Below, one piece after another: positions 48,493 through 59,510 of a stretch of 64,000 nucleotides of DNA. The notes below the pieces were generated by a model. That model was not told the DNA's origin and searched no databases. It was given only the letters and a program-made list of their open reading frames with translations. How positions within the stretch are numbered: the first letter of the stretch is position 1; each line of letters opens with the position of its first letter. Source of the stretch: Siniperca chuatsi (taxonomy: Eukaryota; Chordata; Actinopteri; Centrarchiformes; Sinipercidae); assembly GCF_020085105.1 (NCBI RefSeq), contig NC_058043.1, positions 6,577,667-6,641,666 on the forward strand, in the 5' to 3' direction. A program made the position numbers and the translations under genes.

Positions 48493-48789
48493 TATAGCCG
48501 AATCGTGCTACTAAGTTCCCTTGGCCCTGAGACACACGCTGAGACCACGTTTTCAGTTTATTCTTTCTTTATTTCTTTTTCTCCACACAATCTTTCCCTC
48601 TGCATCCGCCGTTCCTCTGACCGCCTCTGCTTCTTCCTCCCTTGTGTCCAGCATGCTACTGTATTTAAGGAGAGCATAATTAGTTAACCGGGTTCAGCTG
48701 TGCCAATTATCTCTCCTTGATGCTGCACACCTGAGCAACTCCACCACCTCTCCCTCTGCAGCTGACAGCTACCCATACCCAATTCCACA
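48493..48789 (-). repeat. 3' LTR of the gypsy element
   Basis: Pairs with 50,456-50,753; only scattered differences (for example CTACTAAG versus CTACTGTGAG near the start), so the insertion is fairly young. On the - strand TACTGTATTTAAGGAG-like sequence is in the complement; no clear TATA box was fixed. Confidence 0.85.
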
Positions 48790-48833
48790 TACCCCCACCG
48801 CCCAACATAGGCCGGGGAGCCATCTGGCCCAAC

Positions 48834-50440
48834 CTACTCCCCCTCCCCATGGGAAAGGGAAAGGAAGTCGGCCACGGCCATCTGCGCCCCCGGCCTATGG
48901 ATCACTTTGAAATTTAAAGGTTGGAGAGCCAGATACCACCTTGTGATTTGGGCATTGGCATCCTTCATGTGGTGGAGCCACTGGAGGGGGGCATGGTCCG
49001 AACAGAGGGTGAATGGGCGCCCCAGCAGGTAATACCGCAGGGCCCCAACCGCCGACTGGATGGCCAGGCACTCTTTTTCGATTGTACTATACCTGGCCTC
49101 CCTCTCTGACAGCTTCCGGCTGATGTATACGACCGGACGGTCGACACCCTGCACCTGCTGGGACAAAACGGCCCCCACTCCTCTGTTCGACGCGTCAGTC
49201 TGCAGAACAAAAGGGAGAGAAAAGTTAGGCTTGTTTTACCCTCTCGAATGCCATTTGGCACTGCTCCTTCCACTAGACCGCATCTGAGGCACTTTTCTGG
49301 GATCAGTCAAGGGACTGGTCAGCTCTGCGAAGTTGGGAATGAACCTCCAGTAATAGCCGGCCAGCCCCAGGAACCGCCTCACCTCTTTTTTTGACTTGGG
49401 CTTCGGGCAGGTGGCAATTGCAGCCGTCTTGTCTACCTGGGGGCGCACCTGCCCACCGCCCAAGTGGTACCCCAGATATCGTACCTCCCTCCAACCAACC
49501 GCACACTTCTTCGGATTGGCAGTGAGACCGGCCTGCCTCAATGACCCGAGCACCGCAGCCACCTGCAGCATATGCTCCGCCCAGCTGTCACTGTGGATGA
49601 TATCGTCATCTAGGTAGGCGGCTGCATATGCAGTGTGCGGACACAGTACTCGGTCCATGAGGTGTTGGAAGGTGGCCGGCGCCCCAAACAACCTGAACGG
49701 AAGTGTTGTAAATTGGTACAACCCGTATGGAGTGGAGAAGGCCGTCTTTCCCTTAGACTCTGGAGACTGGGAATCTGCCAGTAGCCCTTGGTCAAATCCA
49801 GTGTCGTGAAAAAACGAGCAGTGCCTAACCGATCCAGGAGCTTGTCGACCCGAGGCATTGGATAGTTATCAAATCGTGACACATCATTCACTTTGCGGTA
49901 GTCCACACAGAACCGTATGGTCCCATCCTTCTTGCCTACAAGAACGATGGGGCTACACCAGGCACTGTTGGACTCTTCTATTACCCCCATCTTCAGCATG
50001 GCCTTTAATTCTTCCTGAACCATTTTCCGTTTGTGCTCAGGCAACCGGTAGGGCCATGAACGCACCATCACTCCCGGGTGAGTCTCAATGAGGTTGGTGC
50101 GACCCGGAAGGGGGGAGAACACGTCGGCAACATGCCGTTGCAACTCGGCAACGTCTGTTCTCTGGGACAGTGTGAGATGGTTGTCAGGCCCAAACTCATC
50201 TCTCTCACCCACCGTCGTCACCAGAGCAACAGGCTCCACCTCTCTCCATGCTTTTAGGAGGTTGAGGTGGTAGATCTGCGTTGCCCCTCCCCTATCCGAC
50301 TGCACAGCCTCATAGTCCACGTCGCCGACACGCCGTGTGACCGCAAAGGGTCCTTGCCACATGGCGAGTAATTTGGAGCTGGACGAAGGGAGTAATACAA
50401 GCACTTTATCTCCCTGCGTGAATTGTCTTAATCTAGCCCC
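48834..50440 (-). pseudogene. Gypsy pol remnant: integrase C-terminus, RT, RNase H
   Basis: The - strand from 50,440 down: QGDKVLVLLPSSSSKLLAMW and QGPFAVTRRV (GPY/F module of integrase), a linker, then RT: YRLPEHKRKMVQEELKAML, GVIEESNSAWCSPIVLV, IRFCVDYRKVN, ARFFTTLDLTKGYWQIP (first catalytic Asp), a one-base frameshift near 49,775, APATFQHLMDRVL, AAYLDDDIIHS (usual form YLDDIIIYS), GLAGYYWRFIPNF. After a second frameshift near 49,310 comes RNase H: TDAS, GAVLSQQVQGVDRPVVYISR, CSDHAPLQWLHHMK, VADFLS, with a stop at 48,834. Integrase lies before RT in one frame and nothing follows RNase H but the LTR. Confidence 0.88.
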
Positions 50441-50455
50441 ATGTTGGGCGCTGGT

Positions 50456-50753
50456 TGTAGCCGAATCGTGCTACTGTGAGTTCCCTTGGCCCTGAGACAC
50501 ACGCTGAGACCACGTTTTCAGTTTATTCTTTCTTTATTTCTTTTCTCCACACAATCTTTCCCTCTGCATCCGCCGTTCCTCTGACCGCCTCTGCTTCTTC
50601 CTCCCTTGTGTCCAGCATGCTACTGTATTTAAGGAGAGCATAATTAGTTAACCGGGTTCAGCTGTGTCAATTATCTCTCCTTGATGCTGCACACCTGAGC
50701 AACTCCACCACCTCTCCCTCTGCAGCTGACAGCTACCCATACCCACCTCCACA
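50456..50753 (-). repeat. 5' LTR of the gypsy element
   Basis: Starts TGTAGCCGAATCGTGC on the + strand and ends CACCTCCACA. The primer-site-like motif lies just left of 50,456. Confidence 0.85.
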
Positions 50754-50905
50754 AAAAGATAAAATAACATTTTTACAACACAAATACAATAAAATAAGAG
50801 AATGAAACAAAGTAGCCTGGCTGAAGAGGTAGGTTTTAAGAAAGAAGTTTAAAAATTTCAACACTTCCAGCTGCTCTTAGATCCTCCGGCAGATAGTAAT
50901 AGACA

Positions 50906-51600
50906 ATTACTAAGAAGAAACTATAGTTAATTCACTATTCATTTTATTTCGCTAGTGGATTATTTCATTTAAAATGTTCAGAGGAGCATAATAAGCTTAG
51001 GAGAACCAATGTTTGCATCCCAAATTCTTGTTCTCACGTGAAAGACCACATATGTTTCATCCAAAAGAATTCCTCACAAATTTTATTTCAGGGATTGAGT
51101 CTCTAGGTCAAAAACATTATTTTCTGAGCACTTGTGCCCCTTTTTGATGCTTGGGAACATATATTTATATTTTTACGATCCTTACTGTTAATCTGTTTAT
51201 ATTTTTTGGCATTGTGTATATTTTATATTTGCACTCATTCGTACCTTGTACTGCAACTCAGGATTCATAAAGTTCTATCTCATCTTATTTTATCTTAAAA
51301 TTGGTGTGAAAAATTAACTTTTTTATATTACGTATACTGCAATATATCAACTTTAATCTAAAAGTCAGGTTGGTTGGTTGGTGATGCTAAGTTTTAGCCA
51401 CAAACACAAAAATAGGCACAAGCTCCGCCCAGTCATGGCCTCACAACTTACTTGTGCCAGTGATTACTTTCAAAATGATTATTATGTTATGAAATACAAC
51501 TTATGTTTTAATTATTTAGGAATTTCTTGTGGATTCTGTTTCGGAAATGAGTTTTCTCAGATGAACCTAAAATTATATTTTAGTCACTTGTGCACGTTCC
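50906..51600. other. Intergenic DNA, nothing recognised
   Basis: AT-rich with no supported element or exon. Confidence 0.4.
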
Positions 51601-51856
51601 CCACCCCCACCCCTCGGCGGGGTTAACAGAGCCCGCCCCCTCTCCTCTCTCCCCGGCAGCCTCCGCCTCTCTTCCCTGGTCTGTCATCCACACCGCTGTT
51701 GTTGCAGCCATTTTACCGTGGAGCGTCGGCACAGCAGCGACCGGAGGATGCCGAAACAGCAGCGTTGAAAGGTAATTCCACCTTTTTTATTGAGCGCTTT
51801 CATTCACGTTGGTAACCTTCACGTTTCCGACTCAGCAAATAAGTCGGACAACGTTA
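51600..51856 (+). promoter_or_regulatory. GC-rich promoter and 5' UTR of a rightward gene
   Basis: A C-rich, CpG-containing block (CACCCCTCGGCGGGGTTAAC, GAGCCCGCCCCCTCTCCTC) is followed by a YY1-like GCAGCCATTTTACCG at about 51,706 and a short upstream ORF (ATG 51,748, six codons). A possible donor GTAATT at 51,773 offers an alternative non-coding first exon. No TATA box. Confidence 0.5.
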
Positions 51857-51947
51857 ATGTCTGGCGACCTGAGGGCCAGGTCGGCCGGAGGGGCTGAGGG
51901 AGCCTCCACAACTAGTAGCTGCTCAGACAGAGAAGATTGCTGGGAGA
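51857..51947 (+). CDS. First coding exon of an unidentified gene leaving the window
   Basis: ATG at 51,857 opens MSGDLRARSAGGAEGASTTS and continues SCSDREDCWE before a strong donor (AGA|GTAAGTGG) at 51,948, leaving a phase-1 codon. Gly/Ala/Ser-rich starts like this are common in vertebrate first exons, and a GC-rich promoter lies just upstream. I do not recognise the protein and found no convincing second exon in the remaining 12 kb, so intron 1 would be longer than that. It could also be a chance ORF in a promoter. Confidence 0.45.
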
Positions 51948-52369
51948 GTAAGTGGCTACCAAGGCTTGTCGCTGGCAGTTATCAAATCCGTGTGAAAAAT
52001 GGCGTCTTTCACAAAAAGCACTGAAAGTTGTAAATGAGCTGATATGCGGTGAGAGCCTGAATGTATATTTGGGTACAGTTAAAGGGTGCTGGATAGCAGT
52101 GTACAAATTAAACTGAGTCGTATTTGTGCGCTCGTGAAGGGGGCGCTCGAGAGCTTCACAACGACGTAGGTTTGCGCACGCATTGTAGCTTAACCCTTAT
52201 TGGCTAGTCTGCTTTTTAATTTTTCTGATACAATTTTGTTTAAATGTAGTGACTCCATTTTAGGTTTCTTTGTTCTTATCAATTGAGTAAACATATCAGT
52301 TTGCTTGTGTTGTTAGTTTTGTTGACCTGAAATCTTGCAGTGCTGCTGTTGAGGTGTGCATGGCAGCTA

Positions 52370-52881
52370 TTAAAGGTGGGGTATGCGATTCTAATCCAAT
52401 ATAAGTCTTTTGGTCAAATTCATCTCCTCACGATCCGCTAGCTGTCCGTTCAGTGTGTGCGCTAAAAAAACTCTGGTGTTTGTACGCAGCCCTGGCTCTG
52501 TAAATGGGAAACAAACAAAGTGGCTCGGACCGGGACACACAACACTATTCCAGCCATGATCTGTATGTCAGGTAACGTTAAATGACTTGCCCATGGACAT
52601 TCAGCTAACTTTCTAGTTTGCCAAGATATGCTGCTGTTGTGATGTTAGCTATAGTAGTAGGAGAGTTGTGAGTATCGCTGTCTGGAGCTGCTGTGCTGGC
52701 TCTGGGAAACCGTCTCGTCCTCTCTGGCTGTTAGCTTCGCAGCAGCAACTGTAGGGACAGTTTGCTAACCCACAACCAAGCTAACGTTAGTTACATTACT
52801 TGCTGCGCCGTTGTTCGCTCTATATCATGGTATTTGTCGTGGTACTGGATTTCTCCAGAAGCACTTACCCCACCTTTTTAA
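52370..52881. mobile_element. TTAA-flanked MITE, family 3
   Basis: The body is 52,374-52,877 between TTAA duplications (52,370-52,373 and 52,878-52,881). Inverted ends are AGGTGGGGTATGCGATTCT on the left and, complemented, AAAGGTGGGGTAAGTGCTTC on the right. It is 504 bp with no ORF, a third terminal-sequence family using TTAA. Confidence 0.78.
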
Positions 52882-53940
52882 GGCCCAGTACCATCAGCAT
52901 GTAAACTGGTGAAATCGCTGAAATTCCCATTTCAATGGAATTACTGCAATTATTGGATTTCCACGTGGGAAATTTGCGCAAATTTCTTGTCAATTTCAAC
53001 TTAGATTAACTTTGACAGGCAAATTAGAGCTCTTTACTAAGTGTCCTCAACTTTCTCTAAGTGCATGAGGCCACTTCTTCACGTCATCCTCCCACTCGTT
53101 AATAGTTTGAGGGTGTGGCACCAACTTGCCATTTTGATTTTTTATTTATTTTTAATTGATTTTTGGAAGTGTTCCCATGACATTGTTAAATAAGCTAGTT
53201 AAGATAACGTTAGTCGCTCAGGGATGCGATCAAACAGAAGTGCTGCATAAAAACCAAAAGGTCGACAAACTGTTTACTTCTGTGTTCTAAAATAAGGTGA
53301 ATAATCTGGGCATTAAAATAGCAGTTCAGTACTGAGAAAACTGAAAGAAGCTTGGATAGCCATGTGACTGACTAGTAAACTAGTGTTTCTGGCTGGCTGG
53401 CATGTTAGTTGAACCTCACCAGCTATAGTTGTTCATCAACCAGCCTTGCTGTCCCTAGGTCACCAAACCTCTAACAAAGCCTATTTCCCAAAGACGCAAG
53501 GATAAATTTCGCTTTGCTACTGTCTGGTCTGATCAGCCTGTAGACGGGTTTCGCGTTTACAGACAATTCAGAATGCGCGCTCAGCAAATGGGTAGAAAAC
53601 ACATTCCCACATGATGAATTCTGGACATTTTCAGTATTAGGAAATGAAGCAACTTGTTGGAAACCAGTCAAATACTGTTTAAAGGTAAATTTGTGCGTTC
53701 AGAACTATCGACCACCTTCCTGTTCTTTGCACTGGTACATAAAATCCAAGTACCAGATCACTAGAGGGTAAAAGCTAATTCTGCAGTCTGAGCTAACCGG
53801 GTTGGTTCCGTCTTGAGATAATGAACATTTCCACCCATTAGGGGTGTGCCATATAATATTGTTTACGATAATATAGTATAATTTTTAATATGATTTTTAA
53901 AATAAATTATATCGTGATAATGGCATCATTCCGACTTGTT
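52882..53940. other. Presumed intron or intergenic DNA
   Basis: No exon recognised. The stretch 53,838-53,925 (GGGGTGTGCCATATAATATT) resembles a widespread fish repeat. Confidence 0.4.
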
Positions 53941-53949
53941 GACGTAATG

Positions 53950-54100
53950 ACATCGTACTGTTATGCACAGAAACAACAAGCATCGCTAAAAGCGAAAATG
54001 ACATTGCTACCGGCTCTAAGGTGGAGGAGTTGGTTCCAAAAAGGGGAGCTACTTCAGTAGTGGAAGTGGTTTGGTTACAAAAGATCAAGCAGTGTTTCCC
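53950..54100 (+). pseudogene. hAT (ZBED-like) transposase N-terminal relic
   Basis: In shifting frames the + strand reads VEELVPKRGATS, then VVWKWFGYK-like residues around 54,040-54,085. K.....SVVWKWFGY..SD is the start of the BED-type zinc finger in hAT transposases and ZBED proteins. Neither the Cys/His ligands nor the rest of the transposase is found. A relic. Confidence 0.4.
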
Positions 54101-54469
54101 ACACAGACTTTACTTGGCCGGGCCACATACAAACGGCGCCATCCGCAATCGATTAACTAGTGGACAATGTCTCCTCGCTCTACCCTCCCATGCGGTCTAC
54201 TGACAATCGCACATGCTCTGCTGAGAGAGAGAGTCTCCTACTTATGCCATTGTTTAGTAAAAGTGTGTAAGTGCACCTGTTGGTGCTGATGTCATTCGGT
54301 ACCACGTTGGTTTTGATCGTTTCGATAAGCTACGTCATTAATTATTAGTTTGTGAACAAACACTAAAATAAGAATTAAAATGGTGCAATAAGAAATAATG
54401 TACTAGAAATAGGGTAATGTATTCTTTTATATATTTAATTTGATTTATTTATTTAATAAATATATATAT

Positions 54470-54500
54470 ATATATAATTTTTTTTAAAGAGCCATATCGC
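54470..54500. repeat. (TA)n and poly-T tract
   Basis: A run of alternating A/T (AATATATATATATATA near 54,460) followed by poly-T. Confidence 0.6.
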
Positions 54501-54939
54501 CCACTCCTGCCACCCATTACTTTTGTGATTCGTACAGTTTAAGCCACACATTTTTATTTTTTTTATGACTATCTCCTCATCAGCCCCCGGTGTGCATGAT
54601 CTGACTGAAAACAATGCTAGGAAACCCGTCTAGCCTTGAGGTCAATTCTCATTGTTCTCACTGAACTTGCTACACGATAGACATACCACATTGTTTGCAT
54701 CTTCCAGCCATCTCCGGTTACATCTCTTTCTTTTTACTTTCCGTTAATAGTAGAATTGCACAAAGTGGACCTAATGCTGCCTTTTCTCTTTTTGTCAACA
54801 TTGTTGAGGATTTGTTGTTGTCTTGTTTGAATAAACATGATTGGAATTGTCAATGAACAAAACCGTGCTTACATTCAGTGTGAACACCCACGTTGTGTTC
54901 GATCAATTGATCCATACAGTGATTTAAAACGTGTAATGT

Positions 54940-55262
54940 AAGTTAAAGTGGTGTGCACTTAGTATATTGACTAAATGGGGCTTTCCGAGTGCCCAAATAT
55001 GGAAGATATGACACCATTATTTCCAGGAAAAGTTTTATTCATTTTTGAGAAAAGTAGGTGGAGAATCTACCAAAGTAGGAGGGAAGTTTTGGGCTATAAA
55101 AGTGCACAGAGCTCTGTATTCAGTTCGGCTCTGGGACTGGCTCGGGTTTATTTCTTGTGAAAGAATAAACTTTATTGCATTGAGACTGAGTTATTGGTTA
55201 TGTGTTGGAAAGGGAATCCAGACCCAAAATTGGCCCAGATCTGGACTTCTGTTTCCCAACAA
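54940..55262 (+). mobile_element. Candidate solo LTR
   Basis: A TATA-like GGCTATAAAAGTGCACAG at about 55,092, then 80 bases later AAGAATAAACTTTATTGC (a poly(A) signal) and an end reading CTGTTTCCCAACA. This promoter/poly(A)-signal spacing is that of a retroelement LTR. No partner LTR, target duplication or coding region is present, so it is tentative. Confidence 0.35.
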
Positions 55263-55269
55263 GCTCTTC

Positions 55270-58235
55270 ATCTAACAGCTCACTGTGGCTGCTTCTTGAT
55301 CCATTACTCCCTGCAGTATCTCAAATTGATCCGCTGTCAAAAAATGATGAAAATTACTGTTGTTTTGTAGATGCATTTTTGATGAATGATAGTGATCAGT
55401 GTCAAGTTCACTTACAAACACATTGCATTTTCAGTGATTACTTAATAATAAAAGTCAGCTCGTGTTTTGCCAGTTAAATGCTTTTTTTTAATGTGAAGCT
55501 GCAGCACTAGGAAATGTTCGATTTGCATTAGCAGTACCTTAATAACAGCATTGTTCCCAGGAATGTCACCACAGACACACAGTTCGGTATACTGCAAATA
55601 TATAAATATTGCGATACTTTTATCAGTGGGCCATAGGCTTAATGACCATTGTGTTACCTCATTCGGCAATAGATAGTGATTTAACAGACATTTTATTTAC
55701 ATGAAAATCTTCGAGATTATAACTTTAACACAATGTACGAAATTATCAAAAAACACAGTGCTAGCTCAAGTCACTTGGGAATTGCAATTGATCTGAAAAA
55801 CAAAGAGTTGCACTAGAAATTATAGAGTATAATTTTGTAGAGTTTGTTAACCAGTTAAGTTGTGGTTGATAAATAAAAAAAAAAAAAAAAAACCTTCAGA
55901 ATGATGGACTCACTGGATGACAGGACTGTTGATTTGGACAATGAGCTTTTAGAGTTTGGCAGATTTAGATGTCGTATTACCACGTCGCCCCCTGCAGTCT
56001 GAGGGTCAGATTGGCCTCATTTAGCTGCCCGTTCTGCGCTTGTGATTTCACTGGGAATGTCCAGATTGTTAGTGACTGTGTTTGATATCATCTTTGATTA
56101 ATCATCTTGTTGTGATGGGTCATGATGATCTTCGTAACAATCATAACTTAGTTTATTAAAATTGTGTTTCAGTTAATAATGTTGGAAGTGAAAGTACTTA
56201 AAAATAGTGGCTTCAAATGCAGAGAGAACCAAGCCTTTATTTGAAACATGTATATTGGAGACCAGCCTTTATTCCCAATTTATAAAGTTTTATAAGTATA
56301 TTTGATCTAGGGTTGGGCGATAGGACAAATATTTTGACATCCATCGCTACTTGTTGTTTTTTTTTGTTTGTTGGTGATTGTTGGAACAGTGGAATAACTT
56401 TTGATGAGTTTTTTATTTTGGTTGAATGAAGTGTGTTTTACAATGAGTTAACAAGGCAATTAAGCTAGTCTTCATTGAAAGAGACAAACCTGAATTTAGA
56501 AGTTGTATTTTTATGTTTTAATAAGGAAAATAGGTGTAAGAATATTTCCTTTCTTGACATTTTGTGAATTTCTTTATTTATTAGACTAAAAAAAGCTAAG
56601 AGAGCTTCTGGAACATAGCAAACTTGCCGCTTGCACACATCTCCCAGCTGAAATTGGTGGGGGGGGGCTATACACACACACACACACACACCTACGCAAA
56701 TTTATCCTCCCCTTCCTGGTTTTTTTTTTTTTTTAACTGGTTTGGTCGAACTAAACCCTTAATTCACGGAGTTAGATGTGAAAACATTGTGACTCTACAC
56801 GCTGTTTTCCCCTGCTGCTGGCCTCTTTGTGGTACTGGGTTAGCTCGCGGAATGAGTATGTCGTTAGCAGATGGTAAACAATAGTCAGAATCCCTCAGTT
56901 ATACTTTCAAGCACACCAAATCAGCATATTAAGCGCATTATTTTAACTGGGAGCTCGAGATAATTCAGAGCTGAGTAGCAGCTTGTCCTGTCTGTCTGAA
57001 ACTGTAACATTAGCTACCATTATGTAACATAACGTTCAATGCAGGTCCATTAGATGCAGTACAGATACAGTATAAAAATTATGGTTACTGTTGGGTTTGT
57101 TGTAGTCATCCTTGTTGTGATGTTAAGTCACATCTGCTCGATCAGTTATAATCGACAGCACTGCCGCCAACCTCTGAAAGTACCTGGGACTTGGATTTAG
57201 TATCCCCTCCCGAGCAGTGCCTAAACTTAGTTTCAGGAACTCTTCCTCAGAGCAGGTGGAGAACAGTGGAAACAAAAGCAGAACCCGTGACAGTGGATAC
57301 ATGTTAGGTTACATTTAATTAAGTTCCTGCAGTAGAAATGGGCTGTGTGTGTGTGTGTGTGTATACATGCACGGACATATTCTATACTCACAAATGTATA
57401 GAATATGGGGCTGCAGAAAGTTAGATTGGATCTGGCTTGAAACATGTCATGCTTTGTATCTAGAGTTCCTGCTCTGGCACATCAAATGAAGCGCTCTCTA
57501 TTTACTCGGTAACTGACCAATCACAGGCATTTGTAGCGGCTCACTCTGATTAACTGCTCTGTAACCACACAGCTGCAGCTGCTGCCTGCAGCTGCATTTT
57601 CATTATGAAGGCAACCTGCAAGAGAAATGAAACTGTATTTACTGAGGAGGAAGAATTGCTTTTGATTTGGATTAATTCTGTGGTCCAGTTGTTGCACATT
57701 TGAAGAATGTGTTCTTTTTGTGTCAAATTATTTGTTTAAATCTTTACTTTGGCAATGCAGTGTGGAGCAGTTATTGCAATTTTTTCCAACTGTGGTGGTG
57801 AAAAGTAGGTTTTTATTCAGGTGATTGATTCTCTATTTTCAGGGTGAAGATTCTGTTGCTCATTTAGGTTCCCTGATACTTGGAAAATGTTGCATTTATC
57901 TTAAAAATATAAAAAGCTGCTTTTTAATTTCTATCATCTGTAAATAATCCGTTGTGCCTTCTCACAATTAAAGGATGACAAAATTCTTCTTTCATGATGA
58001 AGATAATATAAATAATTAAACCTTTTTATAAACAAGAATAAGGGTTTTGAGGATGTAGGAAGATGGTGTTCCCTTACGTTGAACTAGAAATACAAGACAT
58101 TGGGCAAAAAGTTTTGCATCTGTCATTTCCTACAGAAATATACAGTATATTAGCGTAAATTAGTTAGATGTTCAAGAGTTTGAAAATCTATGTGTTTCTC
58201 ACTGACCTCAAACATCTAACATTTCTGTATTGACA
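55270..58235. other. Presumed intron or intergenic DNA
   Basis: Holds short simple tracts: A-run at 55,877-55,891, (CA)n at 56,672-56,691, T-run at 56,720-56,734, (GT)n at 57,343-57,362. No exon or transposase pattern was recognised. Confidence 0.45.
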
Positions 58236-58299
58236 TTTCTTGTTTTTTAATGGACAGTTGGGTGAATTTTTTTTCTTAAGAATGTTACCCAACCAAGCG

Positions 58300-58440
58300 G
58301 CAACCTCCGGGTCTGAAAAGTGAAGACAATGCAGAAGTGCCTTAAATCTGCATTCTTTCTAACGGCCAGTAGGGGGCGACTCCACTGGTTGCAAAAAGAA
58401 GTCTGGTTGTATAGAACTCCTATGAGGAAATGACTTATGT
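58300..58440. repeat. Common fish repeat fragment
   Basis: CGGCAACCTCCGGGTCTGAA, TCTTTCTAACGGCCAGTAGG and GGGCGACTCCACTGGTTGCA are blocks of a frequent non-coding fish repeat. It abuts the rearranged Tc1 copy. Confidence 0.5.
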
Positions 58441-59510
58441 AATTCAGCCACATTGGAGGGTTTTCGAGCATGAACTGCCTTTTTAAGGTCATGCCACAGC
58501 ATCTTAATAGGATTCAGGTCAGGACTTTGACTAGGCCAACTCAAGTCTTCATTTTGTTGTTCTTCAGCCATTCAGAGACCCCACAACAACATCCAAAGAA
58601 CTGCAGGCCTCACTTGCCTCAGTTAAGGTCAGTGTTCATGACTCCACCATAAGAAAGAGACTGGGCAAAAAAAAACAGACCATCACACTACCACCACCAT
58701 ATTTTACTGCTGGTATGATGTTCTTTTTCTGAAATGCGGTGTTACTTTTACGCCAGATGTAATGGGACACACACTTTCCAAAAAGTTCAACTTTTGTCTC
58801 GTCAGTCCACAGAGTATTTTCCCAAAAGTCTTGGGGATCATCAAGATGTTTTCTGGCAAAAATGAGACGAGCCTTAATGTTCTTTTTGCTTAGCAGTGGT
58901 TTTCGTCTTGGAACTCTGCCATGCAGGGCATTTTTGCCCAGTCTCTTTCTTATGGTGGAGTCATGAACACTGACCTTAACTGAGACAAGTGAGGCCTGCA
59001 GTTCTTTGGATGTTGTTGTGGGGTCTCTGAATGGCTGAAGAAGAACAAAATGAAGACTTTGGAGTGGCCTAGTCAAAGTCCTGACCTGAATCCTATTAAG
59101 ATGCTGTGGCATGACCTTAAAAAGGCAGTTCATGCTCGAAAACCCTCCAATGTGGCTGAATTACAACAATTCTGCAAAGATGAGTGGGCCAAAATTCCTC
59201 CACAGCGCTGTAAAAGACTCATTGCAAGTTATTGCAAATGCTTGATTGCAGTTGTTGCTGCTAAGGGTGGCCCAACCAGTTATTAGGTTTAGGGGACAAT
59301 CACTTTTTCACACAGGGCCATGTAGGTTTGTAGGTTTGTTTTCCCTAAATAATAACAACCTTCATTTAAAAACTGCATTTTGTGTTTACTTGTGTTTATC
59401 TTTGACTAATATTTAAATTTGTTTGATCTGAAACATTTAAGTGTGACAAACATGCAAAAAAAATAAGAAATCAGGAAGGGGGCAAACACTTTTTCACACC
59501 ACTGTATTAC
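58441..59510. mobile_element. Rearranged Tc1-like transposon
   Basis: 58,445-58,668 is the inverted copy of about 58,933-59,160, flanking a 265-bp centre. Transposase pieces: C-terminal (WPSQSPDLNPIKMLWHDLKK, AVHARKPSNVAEL) on - at 58,563-58,445 and on + at 59,062-59,290; the HTH part (TTTSKELQASLVSVKVS, DSTIRKRLGKNALHGR) on + near 58,585 and on - at 59,020-58,920; the centre of the DDE domain (DFWENTLWTDETKVELFG, GGGSVMV) on - at 58,830-58,675. The right end CACTTTTTCACACCACTGTA (59,488-59,507) is a Tc1-type terminus. Pieces on both strands cannot make one protein. Confidence 0.85.

Larger units (their letters stand above)
48493..50753 (-). mobile_element. Ty3/gypsy LTR element of Gmr1-like order, internally deleted
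   Basis: LTRs 48,493-48,789 and 50,456-50,753 are near-identical; on the - strand they run TGTGGA...GGCTACA (outer base TATAGCC changed on the left copy). Next to the 5' LTR the - strand reads CAGCGCCCAACATGGGGC, close to a tRNA-Lys primer-binding site. A G-rich polypurine tract (GGCGGTGGGGGTA) precedes the 3' LTR. Flanks AACAG and AAAAG may be a 5-bp duplication with one change. The interior begins inside integrase and ends after RNase H, so gag, protease and most of integrase are gone. Confidence 0.88.
48235..50905 (-). mobile_element. LINE 3' end split by a gypsy element
   Basis: Two parts, 48,235-48,492 and 50,754-50,905. The left part starts CAATCAATCAAACTTTATTT and GTATAGCACCTTTCATACAG, the complement of a CR1/L2-type LINE tail. 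The right part continues the AT-rich UTR and ends with coding-like complement (GATCCTCCGGCAGATAG near 50,881). The gypsy element occupies the gap. Confidence 0.6.
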
